From Collinsella sp. (lineage in GTDB: Bacteria; Actinomycetota; Coriobacteriia; Coriobacteriales; Coriobacteriaceae), in the NCBI GenBank assembly GCA_019413955.1, contig DXMX01000077.1:2572-7836 (forward strand): DNA of 5,265 bases, read 5' to 3'. Both the position numbers and the translations under genes were made by a program. Under the pieces are notes generated by a model. It saw nothing but the letters and a program-made list of their open reading frames with translations, was not told the DNA's origin and searched no databases. Positions 1 to 5,176 of this stretch are shown in pieces (the first letter of the stretch is position 1; each line of letters begins with the position of its first letter).

Positions 1-24
1 CTTTTGGAGCGTGGGCTGCTATGA
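1..24 (+). CDS. 3' end of an upstream gene (partial, unidentified)
   Basis: Frame 1 reads LLERGLL followed by TGA at 22-24. The TGA overlaps the ATG of the next gene at 21-23 (ATGA), the usual layout of translationally coupled genes. Only seven residues are visible, so the product cannot be identified from sequence. In related genomes the gene before aroB is often aroK (shikimate kinase) or aroC, which makes an aro gene a reasonable guess by context only. Other frames are also open over this short stretch, so the call rests on the ATGA overlap. Confidence 0.45.
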   Translation, partial: LLERGLL

Positions 25-1130
25 TTCGTCGTCAACTGATCAATTTCCAAAACCGCAGCGTCGATGTCCGTGTCGGATTGGGCGCGTTCGATGAGTTGTC
101 GCGCATGTTTGCCTCGACTGTGGGCAAGCCTAAGCGCGCGATGGTCGTTTGGAACGACGCCACATCCGAGCGTTTTGGTGAGGTCGTCGAGCATGCGCTG
201 GTCGACGCCGGTTTTGTCATGTCACAGCTTCCCCTCGAGGTTTCGCCTGCTGGTGCCACGCTTGCTGATGCCGATGCTATCTTTGGCGCCCTGACTGCCA
301 ATGGCATTACCTGTGACGATCTGGTTGTCGCCGTTGGCGATGCCGCAACCTGCTCGGTTGTTAGCTGGTGTGCCAATCAGTGGTGCGGCCGCACCGAGTG
401 CGCGTTGCTGCCGACGACGTTCGACGCCATGCTCACGGTCGCGACGACCATGAAGCCGCTCGTCGCCTCGTCGTCGAATGCGCTTCCCGCTATCGCGTTC
501 CGTCCTGAGCCGGGCTTGGTCGTGTGTGACCTCGACCTTGTTCGCGAGGCGGACCCCGAGTACCTCAAGCTCGGCTATGTGGTACTTGTTGGTACCATGC
601 TTTCGAGCAGCAAGACCCGTTGGAATCAGTTTACTGAGACCGTTCCCGAGATTCTCGCGGGCGAGGAGGTCGCGCTCGTCAATGCAGTTCAATGGTCTCA
701 GACTGCCCGCAAGGACGTACTGATGGCCACGAACCCGAGCGCCCGCCATGCGCTCGATTTTGGCAAGACGGGGGAGCGTACTCTGCGCGCTTGCTTGGGC
801 GATGCTGCTTCGCAGGTTCCTGCCTATCAGCTGTTATCCGAGGGCATGCGCTTTGAGGCGCGCCTAGCACATGATGCCTGCGACTTCGATATCGATTACG
901 TCTTTGAGGTCGATGACTGCCTGGAGGACTTTGGTATCGAGGAACTTGCCTTCGATCTGGAGCCTGCCGCATATATCGAGGAGTTCCGCAAGCAGCAGTT
1001 CGCTCGCTCGAACCGCAGCATGTTGCCGCTGCCCGCGGCACTTGGCGCCATTCGTCTAACGAGCGTTGAGGACGAGGTTCTTGAGCGCCATACTCACGCC
1101 TACTTGGCTTCACGCAAAGAACTTCTCTAA
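21..1130 (+). CDS. aroB: AroB-family (3-dehydroquinate synthase-like) protein, probably lacking catalytic residues
   Basis: The 369-residue protein matches AroB in length (about 360) and layout. It has an N-terminal strand motif VDVRVGLGAFDEL (14-26), PTT at 131-133, VVCDLDLV at 167-174 and a helical C-terminal half. Authentic AroB converts DAHP to 3-dehydroquinate in the shikimate pathway using NAD and a metal ion. Aligned by eye to E. coli AroB, the key residues are missing. The glycine-rich GGGVVGD becomes VGDAATC (105-111). DSSVGGKT becomes TVATTMKP (139-146). The zinc Glu falls at V188, the GHTFGHA motif becomes GKTGERT (248-254), and the last zinc His falls at about A268. The frame is intact with no frameshift. 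The ATG at 21 overlaps the upstream TGA and has GGAG at 6-9. Family membership is fairly sure from these landmarks and the pepP-efp neighbourhood; enzymatic activity is doubtful. It could be a pseudoenzyme or a repurposed paralogue. Confidence 0.75.
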   Translation: MIRRQLINFQNRSVDVRVGLGAFDELSRMFASTVGKPKRAMVVWNDATSERFGEVVEHALVDAGFVMSQLPLEVSPAGATLADADAIFGALTANGITCDDLVVAVGDAATCSVVSWCANQWCGRTECALLPTTFDAMLTVATTMKPLVASSSNALPAIAFRPEPGLVVCDLDLVREADPEYLKLGYVVLVGTMLSSSKTRWNQFTETVPEILAGEEVALVNAVQWSQTARKDVLMATNPSARHALDFGKTGERTLRACLGDAASQVPAYQLLSEGMRFEARLAHDACDFDIDYVFEVDDCLEDFGIEELAFDLEPAAYIEEFRKQQFARSNRSMLPLPAALGAIRLTSVEDEVLERHTHAYLASRKELL

Positions 1131-1136
1131 GATTTA

Positions 1137-1162
1137 TTGACATCCATTGTCTTTCGTATCAT
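1137..1162 (+). promoter_or_regulatory. possible promoter after aroB (TTGACA / TATCAT)
   Basis: A perfect -35 hexamer TTGACA lies at 1137-1142 and a 5/6 -10 hexamer TATCAT at 1157-1162. The spacer is only 14 bases, shorter than the usual 16-18, so strength is doubtful. If used, transcription would begin near 1169, at the left arm of the inverted repeat, giving pepP a structured leader of roughly 95 bases. A second weak -10-like TATATA at 1234-1239 is an alternative but has no matching -35. Confidence 0.3.
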
Positions 1163-1168
1163 GTTGAG

Positions 1169-1230
1169 GGGCGGGTTTTCAATCGGTTGCGGATCGCATG
1201 CGATTTCGTCATTCGGTTGAGACCCGTCCC
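1169..1230 (+). repeat. long imperfect inverted repeat (potential leader hairpin or operator)
   Basis: Bases 1169-1185 can pair with 1214-1230. Working outward, 1178-1185 pairs with 1214-1221 (two G-U pairs), one of T1176/T1177 pairs with A1222, 1172-1175 pairs with 1223-1226, and 1169-1171 pairs with 1228-1230. This gives about 16 pairs with a one-base bulge on each side (T1176 or T1177, and T1227). The 28-base loop contains the perfect palindrome at 1193-1204. No T-run follows the right arm, so it does not look like an intrinsic terminator. It may fold in pepP mRNA or act as a DNA site; its role is unknown. Confidence 0.5.
1193..1204. repeat. 12-base perfect palindrome ATCGCATGCGAT
   Basis: The sequence is its own reverse complement and lies between two direct copies of TCGGTTG / TTCGGTTG (1183-1189 and 1212-1219). 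Dyad symmetry upstream of a gene is typical of a dimeric regulator site. It also sits inside the larger inverted repeat, so it may instead be an apical RNA hairpin. No known operator consensus is recognised. Confidence 0.4.
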
Positions 1231-1244
1231 GTCTATATAGAGAC

Positions 1245-1255
1245 AACAAGAAAGG
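1245..1255 (+). promoter_or_regulatory. ribosome binding site of pepP (AACAAGAAAGG)
   Basis: The purine-rich AAGAAAGG ends seven bases before the ATG at 1263 and supports that start. The same 11-mer precedes efp at 2538-2548. Confidence 0.6.
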
Positions 1256-1262
1256 AATCTGC

Positions 1263-2393
1263 ATGTCTGAGTTTGCTGCCGGTCCTGCCGGTCGTATCGA
1301 GCGTGTCCGTGCCCTGATGGCCGAGCGTGGCTACGACGCCATCGTGGTGCGCGACGAGGCCAACCTTCGTTGGCTTACGGGCGTGAAGGGCGTCTTCGAC
1401 TACACCTTCGAGTTCCCGCACGCTGCGTTTATTACGGTCGACCAGTGCCTGTTCCACACCGACTCGCGCTACCTCAACAGCTTTGAGGAGAACACGCCCG
1501 CCGGCAGCCCTTGGGTCTACGACATGGACGAGGGTACCATTCCCGGCTGGGTCGCCGGCAAGATCGCAGCCAACAAGTGCCGTGTCTGCGCTGTCGAAGA
1601 CGATATGCAGATTAACTTCTACCAGGGTATTCAGCGCGGCCTGGAGGACCGTTCCGTCGCCTGCATGCTAACGCTGATGCACGACGACATCCGCAAGATG
1701 CGCGCCATCAAGGATGCCGAGGAGATCGAGCTCATGCGCCATGCGCAGTCGATCACCGATGCCGCCTTCCAGCATATGCTCGGCTTTATTAAGCCTGGTA
1801 TGACCGAGAAGCAGGTTCGCAACGAGCTCGAGAACTTTATGTTCGCCAACGGCGCCGACAGCCTGGCCTTCGGCTCCATCGTGGCGAGCGGTCCCAACAC
1901 CGCCAACCCGCATGCCGTGCCGAGCGACCGCGTGATCGAGAAGGGCGATTTCGTTCTTATGGATTACGGCGCGGGCTACTGCGATTACCGCTCCGACATG
2001 ACACGCACCGTCGTGATGGGCGAGCCCACGCAGGAGCAGCTCGACCTGTACGCGCTCGTGCGCCGTACACACGAGGAGTGCGTCGCCGCCATCCATCCGG
2101 GCGTCGAGGGCAACGACATCTTCAAGCTCTCTAAGAAGATCATCGGCGATGCCGGCTATGGCGATTACTACAACCATGGTCTGGGCCACGGCGTTGGTAT
2201 CGACATCCACGAGCTGCCCAACTTCAACCGCAGTAAGAACACCATCGAGATCGGCTCGGTTGTCACCATGGAGCCCGGCGTCTACCTGCCCGGCGTGGGC
2301 GGCGTGCGCCTGGAGGACTACGGCGTGGTCACCGAGAACGGCTACGAGCCCTTCACCAAGACCCCGCACGACCTGCACATTATCGACTGCTAG
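1263..2393 (+). CDS. pepP: Xaa-Pro aminopeptidase, M24B metallopeptidase
   Basis: This 376-residue cytoplasmic peptidase of the PepP/PepQ group (usual length about 350-370) should remove the N-terminal residue from Xaa-Pro peptides or split Xaa-Pro dipeptides. An N-terminal creatinase-type domain (about 10-135, with LRWLTG at 35-40 and TDSRY at 66-70) is followed by the pita-bread catalytic domain (about 155-370). The five expected dimetal ligands are present: D234 (LMDYGAG), D245 (SDMTRT), H309 (GLGHGVG), E337 (MEPGVY) and E351 (RLEDYG). The supporting histidines H217 (NPHAVP) and H316 (DIHELP) are also present, so the enzyme looks active. No signal peptide is seen. The ATG has a good ribosome site, and the gene ends just before a hairpin and a terminator. 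Its place beside efp is conserved in many bacteria; both deal with proline-rich sequence, which is suggestive only. Peptidase class is certain; aminopeptidase P versus prolidase cannot be separated from sequence alone. Confidence 0.93.
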   Translation: MSEFAAGPAGRIERVRALMAERGYDAIVVRDEANLRWLTGVKGVFDYTFEFPHAAFITVDQCLFHTDSRYLNSFEENTPAGSPWVYDMDEGTIPGWVAGKIAANKCRVCAVEDDMQINFYQGIQRGLEDRSVACMLTLMHDDIRKMRAIKDAEEIELMRHAQSITDAAFQHMLGFIKPGMTEKQVRNELENFMFANGADSLAFGSIVASGPNTANPHAVPSDRVIEKGDFVLMDYGAGYCDYRSDMTRTVVMGEPTQEQLDLYALVRRTHEECVAAIHPGVEGNDIFKLSKKIIGDAGYGDYYNHGLGHGVGIDIHELPNFNRSKNTIEIGSVVTMEPGVYLPGVGGVRLEDYGVVTENGYEPFTKTPHDLHIIDC

Positions 2394-2407
2394 TCTACTT
2401 CGGTAGA
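2394..2407 (+). repeat. small cUUCGg tetraloop hairpin after the pepP stop
   Basis: TCTAC (2394-2398) and GTAGA (2403-2407) form a 5-bp stem closing the loop TTCG, giving the C(UUCG)G tetraloop known to be unusually stable in RNA. It starts on the base right after the TAG stop and precedes the intrinsic terminator by ten bases. It may protect the 3' end or mark RNA processing; this is inference. Confidence 0.55.
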
Positions 2408-2416
2408 TAGTTTGGG

Positions 2417-2460
2417 GCGGGGCGTCCGGATCGATTCGGACGCCCCGCGTTCTCTTTTTA
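2417..2460 (+). terminator. intrinsic terminator of the pepP transcript
   Basis: A perfect 12-bp GC-rich stem pairs 2417-2428 (GCGGGGCGTCCG) with 2437-2448 (CGGACGCCCCGC). It can be extended by G-U and A-T pairs to a TCGA tetraloop (2431-2434). A T-rich tail TTCTCTTTTT follows at 2450-2459. This is a textbook Rho-independent terminator, separating pepP from the efp cluster. Confidence 0.9.
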
Positions 2461-2470
2461 TGCGCTCGCC

Positions 2471-2496
2471 GCAGGCGCCGCCTGCAAGTGTATAAT
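2471..2496 (+). promoter_or_regulatory. probable promoter of the efp cluster (TATAAT)
   Basis: A perfect -10 hexamer TATAAT lies at 2491-2496, 58 bases before the efp ATG, just downstream of the pepP terminator. No -35 match is seen at the normal distance. That region (2468-2473, GCCGCA) runs into an inverted repeat GCAGG(2471-2475)/CCTGC(2481-2485). Transcription would start near 2503, giving a leader of about 50 bases. The -35 weakness suggests either an activator or tolerance of poor -35 boxes. Confidence 0.5.
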
Positions 2497-2553
2497 TTCT
2501 ATCGTATGTAATTTGGACGCTTGTGCGTTCTGCCCATAACAAGAAAGGTCGCT

Positions 2554-3117
2554 ATGCCTACCATTTCTACCGCCGACTTCAAGAACGGCCTCGGTCTCCG
2601 CATCAAGGACAAGGTCTACACCATCGTCGAGTTCCAGCATGTCAAGCCGGGCAAGGGCGGCGCGTTTGTGCGCTACAAGACCCGCGACATCAAGAGCGGC
2701 CGCGTCGTCGAGAACACCTGCAACGCCGGCACCAAGTTCGAGAGCGTCATGCTCACCACCCGTGAGTTCCAGTACCTCTACAACGATGGCACCGACTACA
2801 TCTTCATGGACAACGAGTCCTATGAGCAGGTTCCCGTTCCCGAGGACATGGTGGGCGAGAACTCCAAGTGGCTGCGCGAGAACGACATCTGCCAGCTGCT
2901 CTTCGCCGACGATGAGCTCATGGGCGTGACCCCGCCGATGTTCATCGAGACCACCATTGTCCAAACCGACCCGGGCTTTAAGGGCGACACCGTCCAGGGT
3001 TCCACCAAGCCGGCCACGATCGACACCGGCGCTGTCATCCAGGTCCCCATGTACCTCAACGAGGGCGAGGTCATCAAGGTTGACACCCGCGACGGCAAGT
3101 TCGTCTCCCGCGTCTAG
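2554..3117 (+). CDS. efp: translation elongation factor P (EF-P)
   Basis: EF-P binds ribosomes stalled at consecutive prolines, beside the P-site tRNA, and promotes peptide bond formation. The 187-residue product is the normal length. It has the KOW-like domain I (1-65) with the conserved tip loop HVKPGKGGAF (29-38), where K34 is the lysine that is modified in many bacteria, followed by OB domains II and III. The C-terminal signature is seen around GDTVQGSTKPA, and the protein ends GKFVSRV. The start is the ATG at 2554, with AACAAGAAAGG at 2538-2548. An in-frame TTG at 2521 would add 11 unusual residues and is rejected. FQHVKPGKG resembles the Bacillus form; the PGKGP loop described for many actinobacterial EF-Ps is not present. 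Codons are strongly C/G-ending, as expected for a highly expressed gene. It heads the downstream gene run, 24 bases before the next gene. Confidence 0.97.
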   Translation: MPTISTADFKNGLGLRIKDKVYTIVEFQHVKPGKGGAFVRYKTRDIKSGRVVENTCNAGTKFESVMLTTREFQYLYNDGTDYIFMDNESYEQVPVPEDMVGENSKWLRENDICQLLFADDELMGVTPPMFIETTIVQTDPGFKGDTVQGSTKPATIDTGAVIQVPMYLNEGEVIKVDTRDGKFVSRV

Positions 3118-3130
3118 CAACCAACTTCTC

Positions 3131-3137
3131 TAGGAGG
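3131..3137 (+). promoter_or_regulatory. strong Shine-Dalgarno for the Asp23-family gene
   Basis: TAGGAGG lies four bases before the ATG at 3142. It is the most consensus-like ribosome site in the window and fixes this start. Confidence 0.75.
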
Positions 3138-3141
3138 ACTC

Positions 3142-3504
3142 ATGCCCCAGGAAATCAAGATTGACGGCATCGGCATTTCGCCCGATGTTCTGACCGCCAT
3201 CGTCTCGCGCGCCGTGTCCGATGTCGAGGGCATCGCCTCCGTTGGCGTCAAGGACCTTGCCACTAATCTTGTCTCCATGATGCTCTCGTCCAAGGCCCCG
3301 GCTTCCGAGCCGGCGGTCGAGGCCGAGGTCGTTGGCGACAAGCTCGCACTCACCGTGCGTGTCGTGGTGTTCTTTGGCTATCCGTTCAAGAAACTCGCCG
3401 AGGCCGTTCGCGCCGCCGTGGTCGCCGCCATCGATGCTCAGGTGGGCGTCGAGGTCGAGCGCGTCGACGTTTGCATTGACGGCCTCGTTTTCCCCAAGGA
3501 GTAA
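3142..3504 (+). CDS. Asp23/Gls24 family protein (YqhY-like)
   Basis: The 120-residue protein has the family's typical pattern. The N-terminal IGISPDVLTAIVSRAVSDVEGIASVG (10-35) carries the characteristic helix and VEGI turn. The second half, GDKLALTVRVVVFFGYPF (65-82), is followed by a helix (83-100) and a strand ending VDVCIDGLVF (108-117). There is no signal peptide or membrane segment, so it should be cytosolic. The biochemical role of the family is poorly known. In Bacillus the paralogue YqhY lies between accC and nusB and has been linked to control of acetyl-CoA carboxylase; others (Asp23, Gls24) relate to envelope or stress. Position directly before nusB makes YqhY the best match. Here no accB or accC precedes it. 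Its 3' end contains the nusB ribosome site. Confidence 0.88.
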   Translation: MPQEIKIDGIGISPDVLTAIVSRAVSDVEGIASVGVKDLATNLVSMMLSSKAPASEPAVEAEVVGDKLALTVRVVVFFGYPFKKLAEAVRAAVVAAIDAQVGVEVERVDVCIDGLVFPKE

Positions 3505-3510
3505 CCTTTG
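3496..3510 (+). promoter_or_regulatory. ribosome site deciding the TTG start of nusB
   Basis: AAGGAG at 3496-3501, inside the last codons of the preceding gene, stands six bases before TTG at 3508-3510. No ATG or GTG codon lies near the conserved nusB N-terminus, so TTG is the only sensible start. Confidence 0.7.
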
Positions 3511-4095
3511 AGCCTTAAGGTTTATCGCGGGCGCACGCTTGCCCGCAGTCAGGCGCTGCAGCTGCTGTTTCAGGCCGAGGCCACGGACAGCCCGCTCGAG
3601 CGCGTCCTCGAGGGCGATTTCCTGATCTCGAAGGGCCCCCTCGACCCCTATGCGCTCGAGCTTTGCCGTGGTGCCTACGAGCATATCGATCGCATCGACT
3701 GTGCCCTGCGCGCCGTCGCCAAGAACTGGGATCTTATGCGCATGCCCGGCGCCGACCGCAACCTGCTGCGTATCGCCGTCTACGAGATGCGCTTCCTCAC
3801 CGACGAGGAGGTCTCGGACGCCATCGTGATCAACGAGGCCGTCGAGCTTGCCAAGGCCTATGGCACCGATCAGTCCGCGTCGTTTGTCAACGGCGTGCTG
3901 GGCAAGATCGCTCGTAGCGAGGAGCTGCCGGGTGAGGATCTGTACCAGGAGCTGCTGGCCGAAGATCGCGCTCGCGAGGAGGCGCAGGCTGCCGAGGCGG
4001 CCGCCAAGGTCGCTGCCGCTCAGGCTGCCGCCGGTGTACTTGCCGAGGATGCGGACGCTGCTGAGGCCGTCGAGGCCGACTCCGTCGAGGAGTAG
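3508..4095 (+). CDS. nusB: transcription antitermination factor NusB with long acidic tail
   Basis: NusB pairs with NusE (ribosomal protein S10) on boxA RNA to support antitermination, chiefly in rRNA operons. The core spans about residues 4-135. The arginine-rich first helix RGRTLARSQALQLLFQAE (7-24) contributes to RNA binding. The highly conserved block INEAVELAKAYGTDQSASFVNGVLGKIA (108-135) closes the all-helical fold. E. coli NusB is 139 residues; this one is 195. The extra 60 residues (136-195) are mostly Ala, Glu and Asp, with helical stretches such as LAEDRAREEAQAAEAAAKVAAA (150-171), and look like a disordered or helical acidic tail. The start is TTG at 3508, three bases after the previous stop. 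The stop TAG (4093-4095) lies two bases before xseB, so the two are tightly coupled. The identity is clear; the tail's role is unknown. Confidence 0.95.
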   Translation: MSLKVYRGRTLARSQALQLLFQAEATDSPLERVLEGDFLISKGPLDPYALELCRGAYEHIDRIDCALRAVAKNWDLMRMPGADRNLLRIAVYEMRFLTDEEVSDAIVINEAVELAKAYGTDQSASFVNGVLGKIARSEELPGEDLYQELLAEDRAREEAQAAEAAAKVAAAQAAAGVLAEDADAAEAVEADSVEE

Positions 4096-4097
4096 CC

Positions 4098-4337
4098 ATG
4101 CCAGAGGGTTCCGTCCGCAACTTCGATGAGATCTCGGATCGCCTGGACCAGATCATCGCTACCGTTCGCTCCAAGGATACCTCCTTGGAGCGTTCGCTCG
4201 ATCTGTTTGACGAGGCGATTGAGCTGGGCTCCCGCGCGGTCGATATGGTCGACAAGTTTGAGTTGACGCCGCGTGAGGCCGATAAGCTCGAACAGGAATA
4301 CGATGAGGATGCGGCAAACGAATCCCAGGATAGCTAG
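4098..4337 (+). CDS. xseB: exodeoxyribonuclease VII small subunit
   Basis: The 79-residue protein fits the XseB family (about 60-85). It has an N-terminal helix NFDEISDRLDQIIATVRSKD (8-27), the conserved LERSLDLFDEAIELGSRA (30-47, matching the family's LEESLxLFEEGxxL pattern), and an acidic, disordered end. XseB binds in several copies to XseA to form exonuclease VII, which degrades single-stranded DNA into oligonucleotides during repair. GAGGAG at 4087-4092, in the end of nusB, lies five bases before the ATG, and only two bases separate the genes. The partner xseA, often directly upstream, is absent here and must be encoded elsewhere if the enzyme is functional. Confidence 0.88.
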   Translation: MPEGSVRNFDEISDRLDQIIATVRSKDTSLERSLDLFDEAIELGSRAVDMVDKFELTPREADKLEQEYDEDAANESQDS

Positions 4338-4372
4338 GCCGCATCTCTGGATACGAATGGTTGATGGCATTC

Positions 4373-5176
4373 ATGAAACGCGTGCGTCTTGATGACGAAC
4401 TGATTTCACAGGGCATCTGCGCCGATCGCGCGGATGCCCTTCGCACTCTTATGGCCGGCTTGGTCTCGAGTGGCGGCGAGCGCTTGACTTCGCCGGGTCT
4501 TAAGGTGATGCCGGGGCTGCCGCTGCACGTGAAGGGGCGTATTCCCTATGTTGGCCGCGGCGGTCTTAAGCTCGAAGGCGCGCTTGATGCGTTTGGCATC
4601 AATCCGACGGGCCTTGCCTGTTTGGATGTGGGCTGCTCTACCGGCGGTTTTACCGATTGCCTGCTCAAGCGCGGAGCTGCGACTGTTGTCTCTGTGGACG
4701 TGGGTCGCGCCCAGTTCGATTGGTCGTTGCGTCAGGACGATCGCGTGACGCTGCATGAGCGCACAAACGTGACGCAGCTGCCTGAGCTTGGCTATGCCGG
4801 CGCCATCGACCTGGCTGTGTGTGATGTCTCGTTTACCAGCATCGCGAACATTATCGATGCGGTACTGGCGTGCCTTGCGCCTACGGGTGCATTCTGCACG
4901 CTCGTAAAGCCGCAGTTTGAGGCTCCGGCGGCGCTGGTGGGCGAGGGCGGCATTGTGACCGATCCCGCCGTGCGCCGCGATACGCTCGTGGCGGCGGTTG
5001 AGCTCTTTGCTGCCAAGGGGCTGTTCCCGGTCGATGTGTGCGTGTCGCCCATTCATGGTGCCAAGGGCAACGTTGAGTTTTTCCTGTACGGCACGAGATT
5101 TGAATCTGGCGACCGCTCGCAAGACGTGCTGCAATCCCAGGTATCGGTTTTGAGCGAGAAAGCTGCAACGCTATGA
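4373..5176 (+). CDS. tlyA: TlyA-family rRNA 2'-O-methyltransferase (S4 domain plus FtsJ-like domain)
   Basis: The 267-residue product carries an N-terminal S4 RNA-binding domain (about 3-58, MKRVRLDDELISQG). The linker YVGRGGLKLEGAL (59-71) leads into a SAM-dependent methyltransferase domain with motif I LDVGCSTGGFTD (84-95). The expected K-D-K-E catalytic tetrad is visible: K66 (GGLKLE), D151 (DVSFTS), K179 (LVKPQFE) and E235 (GNVEFF). Characterised members methylate ribose of C1920 in 23S rRNA, and in the longer type also C1409 in 16S rRNA, which affects capreomycin sensitivity. The older name haemolysin A is misleading. I chose ATG 4373 because the family normally begins MxxxRLD. ATG 4364 or TTG 4361, in frame, would add three or four residues. 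No strong ribosome site precedes any of these. The stop TGA (5174-5176) overlaps the next ATG. Type I versus II is not settled. Confidence 0.93.
   Translation: MKRVRLDDELISQGICADRADALRTLMAGLVSSGGERLTSPGLKVMPGLPLHVKGRIPYVGRGGLKLEGALDAFGINPTGLACLDVGCSTGGFTDCLLKRGAATVVSVDVGRAQFDWSLRQDDRVTLHERTNVTQLPELGYAGAIDLAVCDVSFTSIANIIDAVLACLAPTGAFCTLVKPQFEAPAALVGEGGIVTDPAVRRDTLVAAVELFAAKGLFPVDVCVSPIHGAKGNVEFFLYGTRFESGDRSQDVLQSQVSVLSEKAATL

Noticed and set aside
1169..1230. Inverted repeat as the aroB terminator
   Set aside because: No T-run follows the right arm (GTCTATATAG follows), so intrinsic termination is not supported.
1231..1244. GTCTATATAGAGAC as an additional operator or hairpin
   Set aside because: The stem is only four bases, and the perfect palindrome TCTATATAGA is AT-rich and short; chance is likely.
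1668..2378. Minus-strand open frame of 236 codons opposite pepP
   Set aside because: Shadow of a certain M24 peptidase gene; Ala/Val/His/Asp-rich with no motifs.
2521..2553. Upstream TTG start for efp adding 11 residues
   Set aside because: The ribosome site AACAAGAAAGG lies inside this segment and EF-P proteins normally begin at the position of ATG 2554.
2458..3120. Long open frame on the minus strand opposite efp (220 codons)
   Set aside because: It is a mirror of the strongly biased efp codons, has repetitive low-complexity Leu/Val/Asp/Gly/Ala composition, no family resemblance, and covers a certain gene.
4012..4080. Repetitive GCTGCCG-like codons in the nusB tail as a DNA repeat
   Set aside because: Explained by Ala/Glu-rich coding sequence; no exact tandem unit.
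4406..5134. Minus-strand open frame of 242 codons opposite tlyA
   Set aside because: High-GC shadow of tlyA; composition rich in Arg/His/Ala with no recognisable domain.
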